The translations under genes were made by a program, and so were the position numbers. Below the pieces are notes generated by a model. The model saw only the letters and a program-made list of their open reading frames with translations. It was not told where the DNA came from and searched no databases. A stretch of DNA of 64,000 bases from Boswellia sacra. Its lineage: Eukaryota > Streptophyta > Magnoliopsida > Sapindales > Burseraceae. Below, piece after piece: positions 1 to 10,749 of the stretch. Within the stretch, counting starts at the first letter, position 1, and every line of letters starts with the position of its first letter. The stretch covers positions 186,001 through 250,000 of the forward strand of contig SNVD02012234.1 of assembly GCA_013180625.2 (NCBI GenBank), read 5' to 3'.

Positions 1-492
1 GCAGATAACAGTCGAAGATTTGAGTGTCATTACTGTTGCAGAAACTTCCCTACTTCTCAAGCCTTGGGTGGCCACCAAAACGCGCACAAGAGGGAGCGCC
101 AGCATGCCAAACGAGTGCATCAGTCTGCGATGGTGCACAATTCCCTCTCTGATGCGCATATTTATGGTTTGATGAACTACAGGCTAAGCTCGGCTGCTGC
201 CCCGACCATGACTTACCCGTGGAATAGTCACACGGCTAGTAGTAGGTTTTATGGGAGCCATAGCTCGTATACTCAACCACCGATCAACGGGAGTCCATTG
301 GGTCTGTGGCGAATCCCTGCAGTTCAAAGTAACGCTAGTTTTAACCGAGACCGTTCGTTGCATCCCTTACCATTGTTTGCTGCTGAAGAATTGAAACCAT
401 CCCATGTCGGAGGCTCCAGCTCGCAAGGCCGGTACGTCTATGAGTCGAAGCCAAACGCGCAAGACCATGTGAGTTTGGATCTGCATCTGTAA
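1..492 (+). CDS. C2H2 zinc-finger transcription factor, GIS/ZFP8-like (5' end outside window)
   Basis: Frame 1 is open from the first base to a TAA at 490-492, so this is the C-terminal 163 residues of a longer protein. The visible zinc finger has CHYC as its two cysteines, the plant-specific QALGGH core and a following [14 protein letters not shown] basic stretch. Further on are the [11 protein letters not shown] segment, characteristic of the GIS/ZFP5/6/8 single-finger family, and a C-terminal LDLHL, an EAR-like repression motif. Members of this family are nuclear regulators of trichome and epidermal cell fate acting in gibberellin and cytokinin pathways; that role is inferred from the family, not from this sequence. 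The start codon and promoter lie upstream of the window. No frame damage is visible, so the gene looks functional. Which family member it is cannot be decided from the fragment. Confidence 0.93.
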   Translation, partial: ADNSRRFECHYCCRNFPTSQALGGHQNAHKRERQHAKRVHQSAMVHNSLSDAHIYGLMNYRLSSAAAPTMTYPWNSHTASSRFYGSHSSYTQPPINGSPLGLWRIPAVQSNASFNRDRSLHPLPLFAAEELKPSHVGGSSSQGRYVYESKPNAQDHVSLDLHL

Positions 493-2526
493 TAATATTA
501 TTAACTTTGATGAAATAGAGTTTTCAGAGAATTTTTCTTATGCTCTCAATCTTTTGTTATGCGAATGAGGCGATGATTCAAATGACACCCGTCATCTTAA
601 TTTTTCTACCTTTAACCCTTACCATTGTCATTTTTATGATTTACTATGTAAATGATATGATTTTGCGTTCTCTTGAATGTGAAACACACTGCATGGTGTA
701 ATTTGGTAATATGAGCTGAGATGCAAAGGTCTAGACTATAGACCACCCTTTTACGTTCGTACTTTTAAGCAGCTTATAAACAAAGATTCTCATTTGATAT
801 CTATCAGTGTGTTTTAGAAACAATTTTTTTTGGTTTCCGAAAGTAAAATCCATATCCTTATAGATTTGGCTTCTAGGGTAAGAGAAACACTTCTCCAACG
901 TTAAACAAAGAGTACATATATGTATATATATTGCACACACACGAATGTATGTGCAGATGGTTGTCATGGTAAAGTAATTTCCCTTAAGATTCATAAGCTA
1001 GAAGGAAATTAGATCATGCTCAGTGCAATCCACGTCCTCATTCGGACTTGTTTCACAAGTTTGAGGAATATAGTAGAACAGGGTAAAAGTCGGGTGCGCA
1101 TGAAGTTTTTAGATACACACGTGTGCATACGCCTATATATTGCCTCGACAGGTGGGTTGATGAGAAAGGTGAGGTTTGATTCAGTGCAACAGAGGGATGA
1201 AGCATCAGGTTGTGATAATGTTTTGATGTCTCTCTTCTGCATAAACTGCGGAAAGAAAATGATACTTAAGTGGCATTTTCAGGTAAGAGAGCAAGCTAGC
1301 TTGACAAACTTTAGTGTACGTTCTACCTTTTCCCCTTCCACAATAGAGTTGGAGAGAGAGAGGGAGTTGGATTTTTCTTATATGCATGTAAATGACCAAT
1401 CAAACTTTAAATGAGTTCTTATATCAGCTTAAAAGATATCGAGGTGGCACCTCCTGTCATGAGACCCGAAGCTGGGGAAACAAGGTGGCAATTTTAAGGC
1501 CACTCACATATGGTCTTCGTACGAGTTAAGTTTGATGATCTTATGATTTTCAATTTGTGGGACCATGATTTGATAATCAAAACATTGAAATAATTTAAAA
1601 TATTGCAATGTAGACACATTGAAAATCTTTGTATTAAGAGATAGAATAATATAATAAGATACATGGAAGAAAATGAAGCTATACATAAATATATCCAAAT
1701 TCAAAGTGACTGGTAAGGAGTCAACAGTGTATTTCTTCATTCGGGTATTATTGAACACATTTTGCATGAGTTAAGGGGGATGGTAGTACAAAAGCTTTCA
1801 TGGTCTTGAAATGACAAAACCGACCATCAAGGAAAGGCCATGTCCTCCTTTGCTCTATGAGACTTCAAGGGACACAAGAACATGGTTGTTAGGCCGCTAT
1901 ACCTACATTTATTTTCTTACCTTTTGTTTGTACCTTAGCTTTTATACATGTCTACCAGGAAATTAAGTGAGAGAAAGAGAAAATAGGGGGACCGCTCGAG
2001 AGAATTTTAGGTGATGAATTAATTAAGTTCTATGACGTAAGTTAACCTTGTTGATGGAATTTGGAATTTGAAGATTCTTCATCAAGGGCCAAGAGGATTG
2101 CGAAGCATTTTCCTCCCTTGGTTTATATATAATAATTCAGTGACTCCAATCTATCTCCGTGGTGTTTTGGCGGCATTACAGGGCCAGAGTTCTTAGTAGA
2201 TGAATGGACATCATTCAATGAATTATTACAAACAACAGTAAAAGCACCGAAATATAAGATTTGTAAAATTGTGCTCTTCACAGCTTCTTATTGGGATTTG
2301 TGTTTTGTCTCAACCCCCTTTGCAAATTGTTGCTTGATTGGAGAGTAAAATATTGAAATTGCCATGTTGTTCACCACAACACCCAGGTAGATAGCTAGCT
2401 AGGGTTTTTATAGTATTAAAAAAATCGGCTGTTATATATATATATATAATCAATTATTAAAAAACCCTTTTATGAGAGAGATTTCTTGAAGATTTTTAAT
2501 AACTTGTTATGTGTGTTTTTGTCTCG
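493..2526. other. Intergenic, no gene recognised
   Basis: 3' flank of the zinc-finger gene followed by AT-rich sequence. Short open frames on both strands (for example 1016-1414 plus, 132 codons) have no recognisable domain and look like chance. A short TA run lies at about 2434-2448. Confidence 0.6.
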
Positions 2527-3254
2527 GTAGAATAGTAGGCAATATAAGATTTGTTTATAGATTAGAATTATAAATTGGAATTTGTATCAAACTAAGAGAT
2601 TGAGTTTGATTGTAATTTGTTTTAATTAGGATAGTCTATATTACTCATAGTTGGATAAGAAAATTGAAATAGGAAGAGTTTGGGTTGTAATCTAAGAATT
2701 ATGGTTAGACTAGGTAAGGGACAGTTGGCCCTATATAAAGTCTTGTATGTATGAGTGAAAAAGACACGACACACAACACAATACATAACAAGTTGTGTGG
2801 GAGAGAAGACGGTGATAAATGTTTTAAGAGCCTTGGGAGAATGCAAGGAAGGTAACTTTTTGGTGATTTGGGAAGCTACGATTGGATTGGAAACTATGAT
2901 TTGAAATTGTTAACTCTGAGTATAGATTGAGTACCCATGAAAGTTCTTCTTTGTTAGTCTTTCCTTGAAAGCATATATCAAAGTTCTTCTTTGTTAGTCT
3001 TTCTTTGAAAGCATATATAAAAGATTGGCGATTATCTTGGTGTATATGCATAGGAGGCTATAAGGTTAAATATTTGTTGTTGCTGCTGATATTCTTGTAA
3101 TTCTCTTTTATTGTTATTTGAAATAAAGCTGCTGTTAAGATCTCTAAAGTGAACGTAGGCGTGATTGACTGAACCACTGTAAATCTGGTGTTCCTATCTT
3201 CTTTATTCTCTTGTCTGTTTTTTTGCTTGTAATTTTATCATAATTTTGTCAACA
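2527..3254 (+). mobile_element. Copia-type solo LTR (boundaries approximate)
   Basis: The segment has LTR architecture in the right order. There is a TATA box (ctatataaag, 2731-2740), a transcribed stretch, an AATAAA-type signal near 3121, and the copia U5 signature around 3155-3187 (gtaggcgtgattgactgaac then cactgtaaatctggtg). The U5 signature is well known from copia LTRs of dicots. No primer binding site, polyprotein or second LTR follows, so it is a solo LTR. TCTCG occurs at 2522-2526 and again at 3255-3259, a possible 5-bp TSD. The right end finishes in CA, but the left end starts GTAG rather than TG, so the left boundary is uncertain. Confidence 0.6.
2941..3020. repeat. Tandem duplication, 2 x 40 bp
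   Basis: Positions 2941-2980 and 2981-3020 are near-identical 40-bp units beginning aagttcttctttgttagtct, differing at two positions. They lie in the transcribed part of the solo LTR. Confidence 0.9.
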
Positions 3255-3838
3255 TCTCGAATTGAACGCTTCTACGAAAAGCCAAAATTCACAACATAAC
3301 TCATAGTAATCAATTATTAATTTCCTGAGTACTCTACAAATGTAGTAGAGTTACCATGCAGCTTTTACTTTTTGATTTCTACTTAGCTCTTTTAATTACA
3401 GAATTTAATATACAGTTCAAATACAAAAAGAAAAGAAAATTGGACTGTGCTGGTGCTAACTAAGTTGCGGTACCTGGCAGCTGCACCCATTACATGTACA
3501 TATACATGACAAAAAATATATATATGTTTGTATATGGAGCACATCACGATGAATAGCAAGCGCTATATAAGGCTTTCTTAAATAGGCGAGTACAAGTTGT
3601 AGATTTCATGTCCATTTCATAATAACTTCAAGTTAATCTCCATTTTGAAAGTAAAAAAGACTTTGGGTTTGCTCGCAATTACTAGCTGTAGCCTCCTTCG
3701 ATTGCTGCTGAGATCAAAGTGAAGGACTGAAGAGTAAGATTTACACTTTTCTTCCGAACCGTTAACATTGGTTGTGTTTCAAACACCCCATAACCAGGTG
3801 TTGCTCGTTCTTTGACAACACTAAACATGCTTTTCTTT

Positions 3839-3839
<1 letters not shown>

Positions 3840-3869
<30 letters not shown>

Positions 3870-3915
3870 GTATGTATACATATACATATATGTATGTATG
3901 TATGTATGTATGTAT
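3840..3915. repeat. (TA)n / (TATG)n microsatellite
   Basis: A run of TA dinucleotides passes into TATG tetranucleotide repeats, then a short TACA/TATA break and a second TATG run. Confidence 0.95.
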
Positions 3916-6900
3916 CATCACTACAACTTCTAAAAGTATTGAATCTTTTGATATGCATTTGGAAGAGCTGATCTTCACAGAGTTGCAGCATAATTACCAG
4001 TAATTAATTACTTCTATCTTACTCGCTCTTAAAATAGCACTCTAAAGTGATCATTTCAGGCGGCTGTTCTCAGAGATTATTAGTCAAGTGCGTTAAATAT
4101 ATGAAAAGGAAAACTCAATACGTACAAGTTAACATTATGAGAAGCCACATCGATCGTCATAGAATAACTCCTAGAAAGCTATATATATATCTTCCATGAA
4201 TCAATTATTGTACCTATCACAATAAATTGGATGCACTTTAATAATAAATAATCATCCATAAGCTTTATCCCGTAAGAGATCGAAGCTAAGAGGTTTAAAC
4301 AGCCATACATTTCTATTGAATTTTGTACAAAGCATTCAACAGCTGTGGACTTCTTTACCTCCCCTTCTAAGTATAGAATAACTTTCTAGAATTGAACAGA
4401 AATAATATTCTGTAAGAACATTAAACATCATTATAAAGAAAATAACCTACTACCAATAATGGTAAGACTGGTCTAACAGAGATTATTAAAAATCCAAGTT
4501 CCGTTCACATCGGAGATGGGAAAAGCACTGCAATTAATTCCCATTTAAGTTCAGAAATGATGTAGTATCAGTTTGGCAAAAGAGGGAGTTGTTCTCAAAC
4601 CATATTGAGAAACTCTTCTACTTTCTTCTTGTTTGTTCTTTCCCCCATCCTCCCCTCCACTACTCCTCCACCACAACACCCCCCACCCCCCCTCCCTCTG
4701 GCGCAAGAAAAAGTAACATATAAAATTAATAAAAACAGAGAGAGAAAGTCCGACAATGCTCCTTGAAGAAGAACATTTATTTGATGGAAAATGACTTTAT
4801 TATCACTGCGTTAGTTTGCAGCCTTATACATATTAATCCCCTATATCATTAGGGGAAAATATATAGCAACCTGGTGAGGTATTGAATTTATTATGTGTGG
4901 GTGCAGGCATTCAAAGGGAAAAAATAAGAATGAAGCATTTATGGAGATTTAGGACAAACATTATTGATGAGAGGGTGCTTTCAAAGGACATTTTTAATAA
5001 AGTCATTGTGATTCACCATTCTTGCTAGTAACCATATAATAATCATTCTATAAGGTAAATCTCTTGTAAGTATATATACATTAAGTAAATCGTAAGATGA
5101 CGATCTTCTTTTTAAGCTTATATATATTTTAGATGGATCTTTACATTATTAATACATGCGATTACTGTAAATAAAATGTGGTTATTAATATCGATTTTAA
5201 TCCATACATATAATTCATGAAAAAAAAAAAAACTCTGCGGCAGAGAAAATTATCAACAAAAAAACGAAACCCATCAAGGCCTTCTAGCTAGTATTTCAAC
5301 CAAAATCTACTAGGGGATGAAAAATAACAAAGAGAGAGAGAGAGACTTAACATCACCCCAACTATCAAAGACCCCACAAGTAAATGCAGAGGAGAAGACC
5401 AAGGCAGCCATGTGATGAGGAAGATGATAAAAGATGGCACAATAAAGACGTATGAAGAGTGCACAAATTATTAATAGGACCACTTTCACCCATATATTCA
5501 CAAGTGACCACTGGAATTTAAGAAACATCGGCCCACAACCCTATAAAGTTTCGAACAAGGTTGACAGTTTATACAGTGCAGCCGACCTCCTTGTGCCACC
5601 CAGTCCGGCTAACACTTTCAAACTATCTTCCCCCCATTCATTCAGTCTCTATCAGGTTTTATCACTTCAGTTGTATTTGTAATTAATGCCATCAAGCTTA
5701 TACGCACATGCGCTCGGGTAGGTTTATTATTGCCTCTGTTTCACTGCCTTTTCTTTTTTTCATACTTATTTTCCCCGTGTTCATGGTCTCGCTTTGAAAA
5801 TAGTTAGTTAAGATTAATGAAGATGATAAAAAAGAAAAAAGAAAAAAGATGAATATATCAGCTCGGAAATAATTTCAAATATTATATTTTCTTTCGTTAA
5901 GTTCATAAATCTTATTGTTTCAAAAAATACTCATATTAAATATCCATTTTCACTTTTGAATCTGTAAAGTTTAACATAATTTTATATGATATTACTGATG
6001 TGTTAATTACGTGCTTGTTTATCCAATTCAAATTAACTTCTGATAACACAACCGACCATTCATCCGAAGCAGGACCATATACTAGGCAGGCAGGACCAAT
6101 ATATGGAGTTGCGGCGGGCCATTTGTTTACTTGGACTAACATGTATGTGGGAAATGCCCCATTTGAGGAGAGAAATCTCAGACAAGACACCACGAAACCG
6201 ATGGCCTATTCCATCTGTGTGTTCTAAATTCTAATAAGCCAACTCAAGCACAAGCTCCATCTTCTCCCCTTTCCGTGTAGTTTACTACTTGACTTTGACC
6301 CCAATTTTATGACTTCTACTGTTCAATGCCTTCCGCCGCCTGCTTTGATTGCGAATAGAAACGTCTCCTTTTATTTTCATACATTGCCTAACCGAATAAT
6401 AACATCATTCATGTGCACAGACTGTAGGCTAATATATGTTAAAGTTAAGATGTCTATCAGATGACTGCATCATCCATTAAAATTTTGTAATATTTTTCAA
6501 TGAATCCCGAGTTTCGGACGAAGAAGCGGCGTCGCTTAACTGCAAAATCTTTTACTGGCAAATTGACAACTGTGTGCCTCAGGCTCTTCTACTGGTTTAT
6601 GATAACTCCTAAGGGGCTTGTTCCCAGCAGTACATCAGGGTGCGGATGGTTTCCTCTTCGCATTGTTTGGCTTAACTTAGATAAATGTGATTTCTTGTTG
6701 TGTTATTATTTCGACCTCTCTGTTACCTAAAACAGCTTTTTTAAAAATAAAAATTCTTTTAAAATTTTCTTGTATCGTTTGAGTAATTAGAAAAATAGTT
6801 TTATATCTACTAAAAAAAAAGCTCAAATTTAACACATTTCCGAAAAAAGCTTTTTTAAATTTATAAAATATTAAAAATACCTTTTATTCACTTCTAAATG

Positions 6901-7668
6901 TTTATCTTATTATTTCCTTATAATAAAACTCATTTTTAATAATTTAATTATAATAAGTACTTCTATATTTATCTTATCAAAAAACCAATAATTTTTTAAT
7001 AAAACCTTTATTTGTAGAAGATCAATTCCGATAAAATTTACTCCATATTCTATTTAGAAAAGTCGAAATAAATCGATCCTAATTATAATTTTACAAGATT
7101 TTCATAAACATATTGCCATCAATCCTTGTTAAAAAATTTTTAGGATTGATTTAAATAAAAAAATCAATAAAAAAGTGAGATTTAGGTAGACAAACAGAAT
7201 TATAAGGTTGAGAAATAATCATATTTTCAAAAAAGTTTTAGATCTCATTATTACAAATCGAGCAGGCTACAAATTTCTTCTTTTTTTTTTTTTGCATTAA
7301 AATACAATCTGTACTCTTTGTTTTAATTTTTTTTTTTTGTTGGTTCATTTAGAAATTTTATTCAAAGAAAACGGCCGTAACGGTAACGAGAACTTTCTTC
7401 CCACCTACCTGGTAAATATATCGTTGCAGATCTCAATAATCTGTCCCTCTTCTCCAAAGTCAAAACTTCCGTACCATATACAGTCTATTTTTCCTTTTTA
7501 AACCCACAAATCCATCGACCTTCCCTAATCCCTTGTTCACCGAATTCTAAACTAAAAGACATCCACACTTAAACATTACATTAGCTTATTGCCTTATTTT
7601 GATTTGTTTCAACTATACAAGCCATTCATGTCACTCACGCAATCCAATGTTATCCCTATCCCCCTATC

Positions 7669-7700
7669 CGCACGCACGCGCGCGCGCACACACAGACACA
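7669..7700. repeat. Alternating CG/CA microsatellite
   Basis: cgcacgcacgcgcgcgcgca followed by (ca)n. It is alternating purine-pyrimidine, a potential Z-DNA former, and unusual in this AT-rich window. Confidence 0.9.
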
Positions 7701-8714
7701 GTTTCTGCCGTGATACTACTATGCAGTCCTGGAAAACTTGTCGGCCTATGGCTGTAGCATCATCAGCTGTATGGTAACTCCGACCCCACATAATACTTGA
7801 TCCAGATTAGGAGAATAATATATCATTTTCATACAGCACCTCAAGGCTGATTCGAGTGGAACTAAAGATAATTCAACAAAAATCAAGATGAATGTGGAAC
7901 CGGAAACTCAAATTTTCAAATAATTTATTTGAATTCACAGCCGAAGGAAAGATGCTACTTATGCAGAACGCCACATGGAAGAAGCCACTAAATCCAAATT
8001 TATTCTTCTTTCTATACTCAGAAATATCCTATCATTTCTTGCCAATTCACTAAAATCAAACTGGGGAACTATGTGGTCCTACAACCTTGCAAGTTCATAT
8101 ACTTGTAACAATCACACCATTCAGGTTGCAGTAATTTCCTATAAAATATTGAGTAGAAATGATCTAAGCCAAATTGGGTTTAAGAATATAATTAATTAGG
8201 CCACCTAGTAGATTTTCTTTGTAACGGCTAAAAGCAATACAATTGAAACCAGGGCAGTCTAACAAGCTTGCTTGTTTCTTAATAAAACTTTCTTGCACTT
8301 ATCATCAACTACAATACGCTGTTCTCTACAAGCATTAAGCAATCCAGAAAACAAAATCAGTGATTGCAACTTAGTTTTTAGTAAGAGATGTACTTGAAAT
8401 TTTCCATCATTGATGTTGCATGCAGTGTTTAAAGTTCTCAAGATTAGTTACCAGTTGATATCTGGAAATGCATAATTGTCAACTTTTATTTCACTACTAA
8501 GCTCTCAAATATGATACCCAACAAGTAATTTTGAATCAGTAACAGAAATCATATAGGTAAAGGACTATCATCTATGTTCTATTAATTTAAAATGCGTTTA
8601 AAATTATATATAAAAAGCAACTAAACAGAGATCAATGCCAACCATTCCACATATATAAAATAGTTACATAACTGAGCAAAATTGATTCTAGCCTGTGCAC
8701 CTGCAGAAAGAAAA

Positions 8715-10501
8715 TCATCTTGGCCTTTCTTGCCAAGTCCTGGAAGTGTGGGCCTCTTCAATATGTCGAGTTAGTAGCGAAATCCCATAATGAGAGGCAC
8801 TTGAAGCAGCATAATAAGAAGTCACAGTGAGCTGGGCAAATTTTGGAAGCGCATAACCTATAAATTCAAATGCAAACAGCTATTTATGCTGTGCAAATCC
8901 AGATGCAGACCATTATAAAAAATTAAAATAAAATAAACACAGCACCCCAATTGTCCCTCCACCTAGTCCAGCCAGTTATCACTCTATGATCTCTCCAAAC
9001 ATCCTCTCCTCAAATATACATTCTAATAATAGTAACTTCCAAAAGGCTCCTCCACCCTTTGGACTCTCAAACAACCTAGCATGAGATCCATAAGCCTCAA
9101 ACCTAATTGAATGTACAGTACCTAGCACCTTTCACATGACACTGTTTGCATATACAGTCTCAAGAAAAACCCAGAATGCAATTCATTTTTTATTTGTACT
9201 CATTGATTTAGACCTTATATATTTGAATTAGCTTATTCTCTGTGTATATAAGACTGATTACCCAAAAAAAAAGGAATACTTCCTGAAGGTTTGAACAAAA
9301 ATTGCAATAAATAAGGCATTAAGAAGAAACCTAACAGAAAAAAGTTCAACTAAAAAAGTTTCAAATCACCATTCCAGCCTGATATTTATCATAAGACCAA
9401 TGGAAACAAAATTCTGTTTTTGAAACAAGAAAAGGTTAGGACACGTTCCAGTTCCACATATGATTACTAGCACCATAAAACTGTTAATCATCATCACCAT
9501 CATCAATGTGTTAAGAATTTCTATGTCTATGCTTGCTCACATAACTTTCAAGCAGAAACTAAACAACAATATTATACTAGTTTAGAACCGAAGAAAAAAG
9601 GAAAGATTCTTACCTCCAAATGCAGCACTTGCACCTGAAAACATTAGGAGTAGAGGAATCTGTCAACAAAAAAGATAATCAATAAAAGTTAGCTGAAGAA
9701 GATGAAGTAGAAGGCAATCAATATGAGGGAAGCCACTGCATGGTTCAAGAATCGAAACAGAATTCACAAATATGTACCCCAGTTACAAAAGGAAGCCACT
9801 TTGGTCCCTTGAGACGATTTTGAAGAAACGGGATCCCTGTATTGAAACCATGGACTGCACTAAGCATACCACCAATACCAGAGCCAGCCTAGGAAGAAAA
9901 TATATCAAAATTAGATAAAATTAAGAACTTCAATAGAATTGTGTACCAGCTTTCACAATAATACACGGCTGGCCACTTATTAAAAAGCCTGAGTGAAACC
10001 ATATTCAAAGGTTTCTGACAATAATTTAAAATTTACTTCAGCAACGGCTATAAAGCAAACACAAATTATCAATACAAAATTGCAGCAACCTCTAAGCAGA
10101 ATTAATTAAAAAAAAAAAAAAGCAATTAGCCTCATAATATAAAATCCCAATTCCAAATCAAAAGATGAAATATTAGGACACAGTTGAATCCAATCCAATT
10201 GGCTGAATTAAATAAATTAGGAATGTGAGATTGAAAACAAACCACGGCGGTTGCATCGTGTAAAACGGAAGTGATGGTCCACTCACCGTTGGCCTAAAAA
10301 AATCAACAAGAAACGAAAACTCAGATACATTAAAAAGAACAACAGCAAGCGATAGATAGAGTGAGAGAGAATTACAGAATTAGGGTTTAAAAGAGAGAGA
10401 CAACGCGGGCAGCGAGGGGAACCCAGACCAGGATTCATGGTAGGATCATGATGCAGGTTCCCGCTTCTTAGCTTCTCCTCGTATACTTCCCTCGTACCCA
10501 T
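8715..10501 (-). CDS. Conserved plant membrane protein of unknown function, 5 exons, 155 aa
   Basis: I assembled exons 10376-10501, 10243-10293, 9787-9888, 9614-9659 and 8715-8857. Every intron is GT-AG, and the join gives 468 nt, an uninterrupted frame ending in TGA. The protein starts MGTREVYEEKLRSGNLHHDP, has a CPRC pair at residues 31-34, then a charged segment with GEWTITSVLHDATAV. A glycine-rich hydrophobic stretch (AGSGIGGMLSAVHGF) follows, and a second hydrophobic segment (WLPFIPLLLMFSGASAAFGG) reads as a membrane span. The C-terminus is polar (RHIEEAHTSRTW). I recall this as a small single-copy-like plant family, but I know no assigned function and give no name. Introns are 82, 354, 127 and 756 nt. 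The ATG is only about 12 nt from transposon-like sequence starting near 10513, so its present 5' UTR or promoter is probably transposon-derived or lies far upstream. Confidence 0.88.
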
Positions 10502-10512
10502 TCGCTCCAGAT

Positions 10513-10685
10513 TAGGGATGCCAAAACCACGGATAATAGAATCCGGATTCTATGTATAACCTCAGCGTTCTTCTGCACACGATCCGGGCTGTGTCTAAGC
10601 CTACCCGATCCGGGTTTGAACCCGGCAAAAAAACGAATTATTACACAAAACTATACCGAGACTTTGCCTTATCATTAAGAACATA
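10513..10685. mobile_element. Possible truncated hAT-like MITE end next to the start codon
   Basis: The sequence opens with tagggatgccaaaacc, like the TAGGGATGGC end of the hAT-type MITE at 27095, and contains gatccgggctgtg and gatccgggtttgaacccgg motifs like hAT subterminal repeats. I could not find a matching opposite end or a TSD, so this may be only a remnant. Confidence 0.3.
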
Positions 10686-10749
10686 ATAAATATTAGGGGT
10701 GTTCACGGGTCGTGTCGGATTTTATCCAATCCGATACAACCCGAAATAT

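Larger units (their letters stand above)
3255..8714. other. Long intergenic stretch, no gene recognised
   Basis: AT-rich sequence with microsatellites and a pyrimidine-rich tract at about 4640-4705. Small open frames (5310-5682, 5936-6227, 6500-6730, 7589-7791, 7975-8199) lack any domain, and several lie antisense to one another. No splice-linked exon series was found. The last few hundred bases are the 3' flank of the minus-strand gene that ends at 8715. Confidence 0.55.

Noticed and set aside
1016..1414. 132-codon plus-strand frame
   Set aside because: No domain, an overlapping antisense frame at 1205-1399, and a composition like non-coding DNA.
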